Shown here: one piece after another, positions 41,321-49,197 of the stretch
Position numbering within the stretch: position 1 is the first letter of the stretch
Layout of the letters: the number at the start of each line of letters is the position of its first letter
DNA from: Halosimplex litoreum
Lineage (GTDB): Archaea; Halobacteriota; Halobacteria; Halobacteriales; Haloarculaceae
DNA: 64,000 bases
Direction: 5' to 3'
NCBI RefSeq assembly: GCF_016065055.1
Contig: NZ_CP065856.1
Span: 1,859,836 to 1,923,835 of the forward strand
Notes under the pieces: model-generated
The model's database searches: none
Seen by the model: the letters and a program-made list of their open reading frames with translations, nothing else
What the model was told of the DNA's origin: nothing
Position numbers and translations under genes: made by a program

Positions 41321-41913
41321 TACGCGGCGTCGTGTTCGGCGAGCCACGCCTCGATCTCGTCGGCCATCGCGCCGCGGCGGTGGATCTCCCCGGATTCGAC
41401 GTCGACGACGGTGCTCTCCATCCCGTCGGTGCGCCCGCCGTCGACGACAGCGCTCACCTGCTCGCGGATTTCGTCGCTCAGCTCGGAGACCTCGCGGACG
41501 CTGCCGGTTCCCGAGAGATTGGCGCTCGTCGCGGTGACGGGCACGTCGGCCGCCTCGAACAGTTCGAGCGCGAGGTCGTGGTCGGGGACCCGGACGCCCA
41601 CCTTCTCGCGACCGGCGGTCAGCACGTCGGGGACCATCTCGCGCCGCTGGACCACGACCGTGACGGGGCCGGGCAGGAACGCCCGCATGAACCGCAGTTC
41701 CCGCTCGGTCGGGTCGACGTACTCGGTGGCCCGCTCGACGCTCGGGACGCCCAGCGAGACCGGTTTGTCGCGGTCGCGCCCTTTCGCCTCGAACACCCGC
41801 TCGACCGCGTCGGCGTCGACGGCGTTGGCGCCCATCCCGTAGACGGTTTCGGTGGGGTAGACCGCGAGGTCGCCGCCCGCGATGGCCTGCGCGGCTCGTT
41901 CCACGTCACTCAT
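41320..41913 (-). CDS. L-threonylcarbamoyladenylate synthase (Sua5/YrdC family)
   Basis: A 197-residue enzyme making threonylcarbamoyl-AMP from threonine, bicarbonate and ATP, for the t6A37 modification of tRNA. The YrdC fold is seen in LAVYPTETVYGMGANAVD, RDKPVSLGVPS, RELRFMRAFLPGPVTVV, GVRVPDHDLALEL and VTATSANLSGTGSV. It lacks the extra C-terminal Sua5 domain, so it is the short YrdC type. MSDVERAAQAIAGGD at 41913 is preferred to the ATG 27 bases upstream. Confidence 0.92.
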   Translation of the reverse strand: MSDVERAAQAIAGGDLAVYPTETVYGMGANAVDADAVERVFEAKGRDRDKPVSLGVPSVERATEYVDPTERELRFMRAFLPGPVTVVVQRREMVPDVLTAGREKVGVRVPDHDLALELFEAADVPVTATSANLSGTGSVREVSELSDEIREQVSAVVDGGRTDGMESTVVDVESGEIHRRGAMADEIEAWLAEHDAA

Positions 41914-42053
41914 TGTCGATGGTCGGTCGGTCGTCGGCAAAAGCGTGACGCGATTCGATGAGTAGCGACTGATTCGACTGTACTCGACGGCGGACGATGG
42001 ACGCCATCGGCACGCTCGCTGAGAGTCGAGTTGACCGCAGGTGACAGCAGGCG

Positions 42054-42174
42054 CTGAAAGCCCTCACCGCGCTCGCGGTCGCTGAGACGGGATATCCGCG
42101 CTCTCCGCACTACCCGCGCGGATAGTGGCCCGCTCAGGCGACCACGTAAACGCGAGCGCGCCTCGCCCTTTCAG
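42054..42174. repeat. Foldback element with nested stems
   Basis: A 121-base element in the 462-base gap between the Sua5 gene and the VOC gene. Ends CTGAAAG (42054-42060) and CTTTCAG (42168-42174) pair; inside them CGCGCTCGCG (42068-42077) pairs with 42151-42160; GGTCGCTGAG (42077-42086) pairs with 42133-42143 with one bulge; and TATCCGCGC (42093-42101) pairs with 42116-42124. The terminal TGAAAG/CTTTCA motif matches the element at 8393-8575. No gene lies in the rest of the gap; 42175-42375 shows nothing else I can name. Confidence 0.75.
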
Positions 42175-42375
42175 TCCACCAGGCACCACGACCGCCCCGC
42201 ACAGCACCGCAGACGGCCACGATCCTCCCCAACCGATTCCCTCGCTCGCGGTGCTCGCTCAGTCATCCCTCGCACGACTATTTCGAGCGGCTCTCACACG
42301 GTTCGAGCACGCTCGACAGCGCGCGCCGGGCTGAACGAGTCAGACCCGCGAAAACGGAGTCCGTCGAATAGCGTT

Positions 42376-43365
42376 TCAGTCGTCGGCTTCGGCCTGTTCG
42401 GCGCGGGGGACGGTCACGTCGGTGAGGTTGCTCTCGATCTCTTCGCGGCGGTCCTCGAACTTCCCGGGGAGGACGAGCCGGCCGCCCAGGTCGTCGAGCG
42501 GTTCGTCGCTGTCGTAGCCGGGCTCGCTCGTGGCGAGTTCGAAGAGGACGCCGCCGTGCTCACGGAAGTACACCGAGCGGAACCAGTGGCGGTCGATCTG
42601 CTGGGTGGGGCTGAGCCCGCGCGAGCGGACGGCCGAACGCATCCCCTCCTGATCCTCGTCGGTGGGCGTCTGGAAGGCGACGTGATGCACCGTGCCGTGG
42701 CCCTGGCGACCGCCCTGGATGGTCGGGAGCACGTCGACGTACTGCCCCACCTCGCCGGTCGCCTCGAAGCGGGTGCGCTCGTCGCCGGGCGTGTCGCCCT
42801 CGGCCTCCTCGGTACCGACGCGTTCGAGGCCCATCGTCTCCAGCAGCTCCTCGGTGGGCTGGGGGTCGGCGAGCCACAGCGTCACCGAGTGGAAGCCCCG
42901 AATCGCGTGTTCGGCGGGGACGAACTCCGTCCAGGGGACGGTGGGGTCGTCGTCGGGAATCTCGACTTCGACGAGTTCGACGGGGAGGCCGTCGGGGTCC
43001 TCGAAGGGGAGGACGGTCTCGCCGAAGCGGTCGACGCGGTCGTCGTAGTCGACGCCGTGGTCGTCGAAGCGGTCCTCCCAGTAGTCGAGGCTGCCCTCGG
43101 GGACGCGGAAGGCGGTGCGGGAGACCTGCCCGGAGCCGACTTTCCCCTGGGTCATCCCCTCCCAGGGGAAGAAGGTCATGCTCGTCCCGGGGGTCCCCTC
43201 CGCGTCGGCGAAAAAGAAGTGGTAGGTGCCGGGGTCGTCCTGGTTGATCGAGCGCTTGACCAGGCGCAGGCCCAGGGTCTCGACCCAGAAGTCCATGTTC
43301 TGCTGGGGGTCGCCCGCGATACAGGTGACGTGGTGGATGCCCGGTGTCGGGTTCGGATCTGCCAT
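42376..43365 (-). CDS. VOC-family ring-cleaving dioxygenase
   Basis: A 329-residue protein with two vicinal-oxygen-chelate modules. Module one opens with GIHHVTCIAGDPQQNMDFWV (residues 9-28), module two with GFHSVTLWLADP, and metal-ligand positions are the His in GIHHVT, His in GTVHHVAFQTP and Glu in GGVLFELATSEPG. This is the layout of extradiol-type ring-cleaving dioxygenases (PcpA/LinE-like and the YkcA family). Aromatic or quinone breakdown is likely, substrate unknown. The ATG at 43365 is the family start. It is followed upstream by a redoxin and a glutaredoxin-like gene, a plausible detoxification group. Confidence 0.85.
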   Translation of the reverse strand: MADPNPTPGIHHVTCIAGDPQQNMDFWVETLGLRLVKRSINQDDPGTYHFFFADAEGTPGTSMTFFPWEGMTQGKVGSGQVSRTAFRVPEGSLDYWEDRFDDHGVDYDDRVDRFGETVLPFEDPDGLPVELVEVEIPDDDPTVPWTEFVPAEHAIRGFHSVTLWLADPQPTEELLETMGLERVGTEEAEGDTPGDERTRFEATGEVGQYVDVLPTIQGGRQGHGTVHHVAFQTPTDEDQEGMRSAVRSRGLSPTQQIDRHWFRSVYFREHGGVLFELATSEPGYDSDEPLDDLGGRLVLPGKFEDRREEIESNLTDVTVPRAEQAEADD

Positions 43366-43475
43366 TGGTGCTCCTACGCGCTCGCGGTACTTCAAAAGGC
43401 GCTGACATCGATGTCACCGGGTCTCGTCGGTGTCCGTGGCGGCGTGCCAGCGGCCGAAGACCGCCGAATCGGGCG

Positions 43476-43991
43476 CTACAGCTCGTCCATCGCCGCTTCG
43501 ACGTCGTCGTAGTCGGGGAAGTCGGGCCACTCGTCGGCGACCCAGGCGTACTGGACGACCCGTTCGCCGTCGAGGACGAAGACGGCAGGGCGCGGTTCCT
43601 CGACGCCGGCCATCCCGTCGAGGTCGTTGACGATGTCGAACCGTTCGGCGACCCCGTTGCTCGGGTCGGAGTACAGCCGCGCGTCGACGCCGCGGTCCTC
43701 GATCAGGTCGGCGTGTTCGTACGGCGAGGAGATCGACAGCCCGACGACCTGGCAGTCGTCGCGGTCGAGCCAGCCGCGGTCGCGGACCTCGTTCCAGACG
43801 TAGGTGGCGGGAAAGGCGCCGTCCATCGAGTGAAAGAGGAGGACGACCGGCGCCTCGTCGGTCAGCGTCGAGAGGGCGACGTCCTCCCAGAACTCGGGGC
43901 CGACGAGCGGGCGCTCGAAGTCGGGGACGCGGTCGCCGACCTCGGGGTGGTCGGTCTCGGGGAGGTCGACGACCTCGAAGGGCAGGTCCAT
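43476..43991 (-). CDS. Peroxiredoxin-like redoxin without the peroxidatic Cys
   Basis: A 171-residue thioredoxin-fold protein of the AhpC/TSA-redoxin family: VGDRVPDFERPLVG, then APVVLLFHSMDGAFPATYVW where active peroxiredoxins have a Cys-containing P-x3-T-x2-C motif, followed by VVGLSISSPYEHADL and PRPAVFVLDGERVV. The usual Cys position is replaced (SMDGAF); the only Cys is in DRDDCQVVGL, probably not equivalent. Its ATG immediately follows the stop of the glutaredoxin-like gene, so the two are co-translated and may act together. Confidence 0.8.
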   Translation of the reverse strand: MDLPFEVVDLPETDHPEVGDRVPDFERPLVGPEFWEDVALSTLTDEAPVVLLFHSMDGAFPATYVWNEVRDRGWLDRDDCQVVGLSISSPYEHADLIEDRGVDARLYSDPSNGVAERFDIVNDLDGMAGVEEPRPAVFVLDGERVVQYAWVADEWPDFPDYDDVEAAMDEL

Positions 43992-44261
43992 TCAGGCGCC
44001 TCCCTTCGAGCGCTCGCCGTAGGTGGCCTCGAGGTACTCGACGATATTGGCGCTCTCGGACATCGTGACGCCGGTCGACTCGTCGACGATGGCCGGCACG
44101 GAGCGCTTGCCGGTCAATCGCTGGACGGCGTCGCGGTCGCTGTGCATGGGTTCGACGAACCGCGAGCGGTAGTCGAGGTCGTACGCCTCCAGGGTGCGGA
44201 CGACCCGCTCGCAGAACGGGCAGGCCTGCAGCCGGTAGAGCGTGATGGCTGGGTCGCTCAT
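43992..44261 (-). CDS. Glutaredoxin/GST-N-like thioredoxin-fold protein
   Basis: An 89-residue protein with the dithiol CPFC at 14-17 in LYRLQACPFCERVVRTL, the cis-Pro in SVPAIVDE and the helix MSESANIVEYLEATYGE. It is a paralogue of the 79-residue protein at 11759-11998. Its stop TGA abuts the ATG of the redoxin gene, which suggests it supplies reducing power to that protein or shares its target. Confidence 0.87.
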   Translation of the reverse strand: MSDPAITLYRLQACPFCERVVRTLEAYDLDYRSRFVEPMHSDRDAVQRLTGKRSVPAIVDESTGVTMSESANIVEYLEATYGERSKGGA

Positions 44262-44337
44262 CTGGCCGGAAGTAGGGCCAACAGTCGGGTAAGCGCTTCG
44301 CCCCCGGCAGTCGCGACGACGTCGGCCCGGACCGTCC

Positions 44338-46221
44338 TCAGGTCCCGACGGCGCCCACCTGCACCTTCCAGAGGTCGGCGTACTTCCCGTCCAGGTCGAG
44401 CAGTTCGTCGTGGGTGCCCTGTTCGACGATCGCGCCGTCGTCCACGACGACGATGCGGTCGGCGTCTCGCACCGTCGACAGGCGGTGGGCGACGACGAAG
44501 GTGGTGCGGTCTTCGGTCACCGCGTCGAGCGAGCGCTGGATCAGTACCTCGGTCCGGTTGTCGACGTGGCTGGTCGCCTCGTCGAAGATGAACATCGGCG
44601 GGTCCGCCAACAGCACACGAGCGAGGGCGATGCGCTGGCGCTGGCCGCCCGAGAGCATGACGCCGCGCTCGCCGACCTCGGCGTCGTAGCCTTGCTCCAG
44701 GCTCGCGATGAACTCGTGGGCGCCGGCCTCGCGGGCGGCGGCCTCGACCGCGTCGTCGGTAGCGTCGTCGACACTGTAGGCGATGTTCTCGCGGATCGTC
44801 CCGGTGAACAGGAACGGGTCCTGGGCGACGTAGCCGATCGAGGTTCGGAGGCTCTCGCGGGTGATGTCGCGGGCGTCGGTGCCGTCGACGCGGACGCTCC
44901 CCTCGTCGGGGTCGTAGTACGCCTGAAGGAGCTTTAGCAGGGTGGACTTGCCGGCGCCGGTCTCGCCGACGAGGCCGACGGTCTCGCCCGATTCCACGGC
45001 CAGGTCGATGTCGTGGAGGACGCGCTCGTCGGTTCCGGGATAGGCGAAGGACGCGTCGTCGTACTCGACGCGGCCGTCGGGGTCGTTGAGTTCCGTGCGT
45101 CCGTCCTCGCGGGGCGGTTCGATGCGCTGGACGCCGAGGATCCGTTTCGCGGAGGCTGTGGCGCCCTTGTAGAGGCCGGTCACCCAGGCGAGGAAGCGAA
45201 CCGGGAGGACGAGCTGCTGGGTGTAGTACATGAACGGGACGAGCTCGCCGGCGGTGATGGTGCCGGGCAGGAACCAGAATCGGCTGTCGATGGCCCACTC
45301 GGTGCCGACGAACAGCGTCGCGACGAAGGCGACGCCGGCGATCATCCGGAGGGCGGGCTGGTGGCCGACGCCGACCATGTGGGCGCGCCAGCTCGCCGTT
45401 CGATGGGTAGCCGACCGGTCGGTGACCCGCTCGGTCTCGTAGCGCTCGCCGCCGAACGCCTTGACGGTCTGGATACCGCTGATGTTCGTCTCCAGCAGGG
45501 CGTTCAGGATCCCGGTCTCTTCGCGCACGTCGTCGTTGCGCGCTTCGTGGCGCGCGCCGAACCAGACGTTGGCGGCCAGCAACAGGGGCGCGACGGCGAC
45601 GGAGACGAGCGCGAGCTGCCAGTTCAACAGCGCCATGTAGACGACGGAGCTGGCGAACATCGCGGCGGCGACGACCCCGAGGTTCGGGCCGACTTCGAGG
45701 AACTGCTCCAGGGAGTTCACGTCGTTGTTGAGGACGCTCATCACCTCGCCGGTCTGCTGGGTGTCGAAGAATCCCATGTCCAGGCGCTGGACCCGGTCGA
45801 AGGCGTCGACCCTGATACGGTGGAGGGTGCGCTGGGCGAACAGGAAAAACGAGTACTCGGCGACGATCCCGAAGGTCATGTCGACGAGCTTCAGGCCGAC
45901 CAGCAGCGCGGCGGTGAACCAGAGCATCCCGGTCGGCTCGGCCGGGATCCATCCCGCCGGCACGAGCGGCAGGTCGTAGCCCTCTCCGTTGAACATCGCG
46001 TCGAAGGCGAGCCCGACGACGAACATGTCGAGGTTCGAGAGGAACTGTGCGATCACCGACGAGACGGTGCCGGCGCCGACCCACCGCAGGTTCCCGCGGC
46101 CGCCGTCGCGCAACAGCGAGAGGAGCGGCCGGCGCACGTCGTCGGCCGCCGCCGCGATGGCTCCGCGGCCGCTCTCGCTTCCGCCCTCGTCGCTCGCGGG
46201 TCGTTCCTCGCTATCGCTCAT
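44338..46221 (-). CDS. ABC exporter half-transporter (fused membrane and ATPase domains)
   Basis: A 627-residue type-IV ABC exporter: six membrane helices in residues about 60-345, then a nucleotide-binding domain with Walker A GETGAGKSTLLKLL, signature LSGGQRQRIALARVLL and Walker B MFIFDEATSHVD. Its ATG overlaps the stop of a homologous gene, so they probably form a heterodimer. The first 40 residues are a disordered acidic tail (SEERPASDEGGSESGRGA). Multidrug or lipid export is the usual role; the neighbouring TetR and MATE genes favour drug efflux. Confidence 0.9.
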   Translation of the reverse strand: MSDSEERPASDEGGSESGRGAIAAAADDVRRPLLSLLRDGGRGNLRWVGAGTVSSVIAQFLSNLDMFVVGLAFDAMFNGEGYDLPLVPAGWIPAEPTGMLWFTAALLVGLKLVDMTFGIVAEYSFFLFAQRTLHRIRVDAFDRVQRLDMGFFDTQQTGEVMSVLNNDVNSLEQFLEVGPNLGVVAAAMFASSVVYMALLNWQLALVSVAVAPLLLAANVWFGARHEARNDDVREETGILNALLETNISGIQTVKAFGGERYETERVTDRSATHRTASWRAHMVGVGHQPALRMIAGVAFVATLFVGTEWAIDSRFWFLPGTITAGELVPFMYYTQQLVLPVRFLAWVTGLYKGATASAKRILGVQRIEPPREDGRTELNDPDGRVEYDDASFAYPGTDERVLHDIDLAVESGETVGLVGETGAGKSTLLKLLQAYYDPDEGSVRVDGTDARDITRESLRTSIGYVAQDPFLFTGTIRENIAYSVDDATDDAVEAAAREAGAHEFIASLEQGYDAEVGERGVMLSGGQRQRIALARVLLADPPMFIFDEATSHVDNRTEVLIQRSLDAVTEDRTTFVVAHRLSTVRDADRIVVVDDGAIVEQGTHDELLDLDGKYADLWKVQVGAVGT

Positions 46222-48212
46222 CGCGACGCCTCCCCGTCGATCGCGGATTCGATGCGCTCGGAGGGCCGGTCCTCCGCACGCGCCCGCTGCAGGAACGTCT
46301 CCGAGACGGCGTCGGTGTCGCCCACCTGCACTCTCCAGAGGTCGGCGTACAGGCCGTCGCGCTCGACGAGTTCCTCGTGACTTCCCTGCTCGACGACCCG
46401 GCCGTCGTCGACGACGACGATGGTGTCCGCGTTGCGCACGGTCGACAACCGGTGGGCGATGGCGAGCGTCGTCCGCTCGCCCGCCAGCGCGTCGATGCTC
46501 TCCTGGATCTGGCGCTCGGTCTCGTTGTCGACGTGGCTGGTCGCCTCGTCGAGGACGAGGATCTCCGGCTCCCGGAGCAGGGCACGGGCGATGGCGATCC
46601 GCTGGCGCTGGCCCCCCGAGAGGCTCTCGCCGCGCTCGCCGACCTGCGTGTCGTAGCCGTCGTCCAGATCGGTGACGAAGTCGTGAGCGCCCGCGAGCTT
46701 CGCGGCGTGTTCGACGTCCGCGTCACTGGCGTCGTCGCTCGCGGCTCCACTGTCGCCGCTCGCGCGTTCCGAGGGCTCCCGCTGGTCGCCCTCGCGGACC
46801 CCGTACCCGATGTTCTCGCGGATCGTCCCGTAGAACAGGAACGGGTCCTGGGAGACGTAGCCGAGGTGCTCGCGCAGGCTCCGCGGGGACACGTCGGTCA
46901 CGTCCTGGCCGTCGACGGTGACCCTGCCCGCGTCGGCCTCGTAGAAGCGAAAGAGCAGTTTCGTGATCGTCGACTTGCCGGCGCCGGTCGGGCCGACGAT
47001 ACCGACGAGCGAACCCGGCTCGGCCGTAAAGCTCACGTCCGAGAGCTGCTGTTCGTCGCTGCTCTCGTAGCCGAAGTCGACGCGGTCGTACTCGATGCGG
47101 CCCCCGGTGACGCGGAGGTCGTCGCCGGTCTCGTTCGCCTGCCGGTCGGTCTCGAGGACGGCGACGATGCGTTTGCTGGAGGCCAGCGCGTTCTCGTAGC
47201 TGTCGAGCACGTCGAGCATGAGCTGGCGGATCGGGCCGTAGAACGATTTGCTGTACAGCAGGAAGGTGAGCAAGGTCCCGGCGGTCAGCGAGTGACCCAG
47301 AAACGGGGGGGCACCCTCGAGGTTGATGTAGGCGCCGATCGCGAACAGGCCGACGAAGGAGTACGACGACACCGACCAGCTGCTGTAGTTGAAGAGGAGT
47401 CGCAGGCGGACGACCGACCAGTTGCGGTCGCGGTACTCGCGGGACGCCGATGCGACGGCCGCCCGCTCGCGGTCCTCGCGGGCGAAGCTCTTGACCGTCG
47501 CGATGCCGTCGATGCTGTCCTCCAGGCGCGCGTTGATCCGGCCGACGCTCTCGCGCACGTCCTCGTAGACGGGTTCGACCCGGGTCGTGTACCAGCGGCC
47601 CAGCAGCCCGAGCCCGACCGGGAGGACGAGCAACAGCGCCGCCAGGCGGACGTGCAACAGCGCCATGAACGCGAAGGCGACGGCGATCTGGGTGACGAAG
47701 CGCAGCCCCTGGACGGCGTTGTTGCCGAAGCCGTCGAGGTTGCTCACGTCGTTGTTGAGGACGCTCATCACGTCGCCGGTCTGGTGGCGGTCGAAGAAGT
47801 CCATCTCGCGACCCACCAGCGCGTCGAAGGTGTCGACGCGGATATCGTGCAGCGTGCGCAGGCGGGCGGTGCCGGCGACCCGCCCGGAGAGCCAGGTCAG
47901 CGCGCCGTCCAGCGCGAAGGCGCCGGCGAGCAGGCCGATAGTGAAGGTGACCTGCCCTTCGGTCGTCGTCGGGATCCAGCCGTCGGGGACGAGCGGGAGA
48001 CTGTAGGGCGTGCTCGACAGGAGGATTGCGTCCAGCGCCACCCCGACGACCAGCGCCGGGACGCGCTGGGGGATCTGCGCCAGCGCCGTCCCGACGATGG
48101 CGACGAGATAGCGGGCGCCGTAGGGCCTGGCGTAGCGCCGGACCAGGTGGACCAGCGGGTTCCCGACGTGGTCGGGTACCTCGTACTCGGCGGACTCTGA
48201 CGATTCGCTCAC
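46218..48212 (-). CDS. ABC exporter half-transporter (fused membrane and ATPase domains)
   Basis: A 664-residue partner of the next gene, starting at GTG. Six helices within about 30-330; Walker A GPTGAGKSTITKLL, signature LSGGQRQRIAIARALL, Walker B ILVLDEATSHVD. Both active-site sets look complete, so the heterodimer may have two working ATP sites. Between the Q-loop (LGYVSQDPFLFYGTIRENIG) and the signature there is an acidic insert, REPSERASGDSGAASDDASD, encoded by a 58-base two-hairpin module shared with trm1. Confidence 0.9.
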   Translation of the reverse strand: MSESSESAEYEVPDHVGNPLVHLVRRYARPYGARYLVAIVGTALAQIPQRVPALVVGVALDAILLSSTPYSLPLVPDGWIPTTTEGQVTFTIGLLAGAFALDGALTWLSGRVAGTARLRTLHDIRVDTFDALVGREMDFFDRHQTGDVMSVLNNDVSNLDGFGNNAVQGLRFVTQIAVAFAFMALLHVRLAALLLVLPVGLGLLGRWYTTRVEPVYEDVRESVGRINARLEDSIDGIATVKSFAREDRERAAVASASREYRDRNWSVVRLRLLFNYSSWSVSSYSFVGLFAIGAYINLEGAPPFLGHSLTAGTLLTFLLYSKSFYGPIRQLMLDVLDSYENALASSKRIVAVLETDRQANETGDDLRVTGGRIEYDRVDFGYESSDEQQLSDVSFTAEPGSLVGIVGPTGAGKSTITKLLFRFYEADAGRVTVDGQDVTDVSPRSLREHLGYVSQDPFLFYGTIRENIGYGVREGDQREPSERASGDSGAASDDASDADVEHAAKLAGAHDFVTDLDDGYDTQVGERGESLSGGQRQRIAIARALLREPEILVLDEATSHVDNETERQIQESIDALAGERTTLAIAHRLSTVRNADTIVVVDDGRVVEQGSHEELVERDGLYADLWRVQVGDTDAVSETFLQRARAEDRPSERIESAIDGEASR
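46737..46794. repeat. In-frame two-hairpin module inside the ABC exporter gene
   Basis: Read on the minus strand: CGAGGGC, 11-base loop, GCCCTCG, then GAACGC and the block GCGAGCGGCGAC...GGAGCCGCGAGC, 58 bases in all. The last 27 bases differ from the trm1 copy (21026-21083) at only three positions, and the total length and stem layout are the same. Confidence 0.8.
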
Positions 48213-48387
48213 TGTGGATCACCTCGGGGGGCGGCGGTGCGGAACCGCGGCGTCCGCTGATCTGTCGCCGCCGGATGGAAAGCGCTGGCGGTGGTGTGGG
48301 TGGCCGTGGCACGGAAGTGCCCCGGAGCCTGAAACGACCGGCGGTCCCGTCGGGAACGGGTCGCGACCGCCGTCGTCGACTGGTCGC

Positions 48388-49092
48388 TCACTCGTGGTCC
48401 TCCCGGACGAGGTAGTCGTCGACGATCGCCTCGAGCCCGGCGAGGACCAGGTCCCAGTCGCCCTCGTCGCCGAAGATGGCCCGCCAGTCGTTCGCGCTCC
48501 GCATCGCCGCGACGTAGGCGGCGGCGAACACCTCGGGGTCCACCTCGCGGAACCGTCCCGAGTCGATCCCCTCCTCGACGGCCTCGACGACGTACTCCCG
48601 GAGAAAGGAGTGATTGTACGCGACCACGTCGCGCAGGTCCTCGTCGTAGGGCGCCCGCGACTGCAGTCCGAGCACCATCCGGTTGAACTGGACGGGCTCG
48701 TCGACGCCCTCGCCGCGGAGCAGGTACCGCGCCAGCCCGACCAGTCGCTCGCGGGGGTCGTCGTCGTCGACGGCGGACTCGACCTGTGCGGTCGTGACGT
48801 CGAGTCCCCGCTCGAACATCGACCGCACGAGGTCGGCCTTCGTCTCGAAGTAGTAGTGAACGAGCGACTGACTCACGCCCGCCGCGTCGGCGACCGCCTG
48901 GGTGGTGAACTCGTCGAACCCGTGCTCGACCAGCACGTCGATCGCCGCCCACCGGATCTCGTCCTCGGTCGAGGGGCCGTCACCGCCGTCCGCCGCCGTC
49001 TCAGCCGGCTCGTCGTCTGGCTGGTCCCCCTCACTGTCGCCCGGCGGATCGCCCTCCGTCGTCGCGCTCGCGTCCGCGGCGTCGTCGGTCAC
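48388..49092 (-). CDS. TetR-family regulator of the ABC exporter
   Basis: A 234-residue repressor. After a disordered acidic N-terminus comes the TetR HTH: AAIDVLVEHGFDEFTTQAVADAAGVSQSLVHYYFETKADLV, here split by region at about 50-90, followed by an all-helical ligand domain. The GTG at 49092 is chosen because an upstream palindrome and TATA box leave no room for an earlier start. A perfect 20-base palindrome (49097-49116) lies between TATA and start, so it very likely represses itself. It precedes the ABC pair on the same strand and probably controls it. Confidence 0.88.
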   Translation of the reverse strand: MTDDAADASATTEGDPPGDSEGDQPDDEPAETAADGGDGPSTEDEIRWAAIDVLVEHGFDEFTTQAVADAAGVSQSLVHYYFETKADLVRSMFERGLDVTTAQVESAVDDDDPRERLVGLARYLLRGEGVDEPVQFNRMVLGLQSRAPYDEDLRDVVAYNHSFLREYVVEAVEEGIDSGRFREVDPEVFAAAYVAAMRSANDWRAIFGDEGDWDLVLAGLEAIVDDYLVREDHE

Positions 49093-49096
49093 GCTC

Positions 49097-49116
49097 TTGA
49101 TTGAGTACTCAATCAA
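49097..49116. promoter_or_regulatory. Operator palindrome of the first TetR gene
   Basis: TTGATTGAGTACTCAATCAA, a perfect 20-base palindrome placed between the TATA-like TTTATTT (49117-49123) and the GTG at 49092. Binding here would block transcription initiation, as expected for TetR autorepression. Confidence 0.75.
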
Positions 49117-49123
49117 ATAAATG
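49117..49123 (-). promoter_or_regulatory. TATA box of the first TetR gene
   Basis: TTTATTT on the minus strand about 28 bases ahead of the GTG start, directly touching the operator palindrome. Confidence 0.55.
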
Positions 49124-49197
49124 AGTGGCGGTCGCGGAAGCGTCGGCCTGGATCGAGCGAGTGGCGGCGAGAGGGAGATGCCACCGGCGAACCGGAT

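Noticed and set aside
41281-41330. Possible tRNA: GGTTCGAC-like T-arm
   Set aside because: The bases form a simple 9-base hairpin; no acceptor stem, anticodon arm or D-arm can be built around it.
42175-42375. Gene between the 42 kb foldback element and the VOC gene
   Set aside because: Short Arg/Pro-rich frames only, without promoter or similarity.
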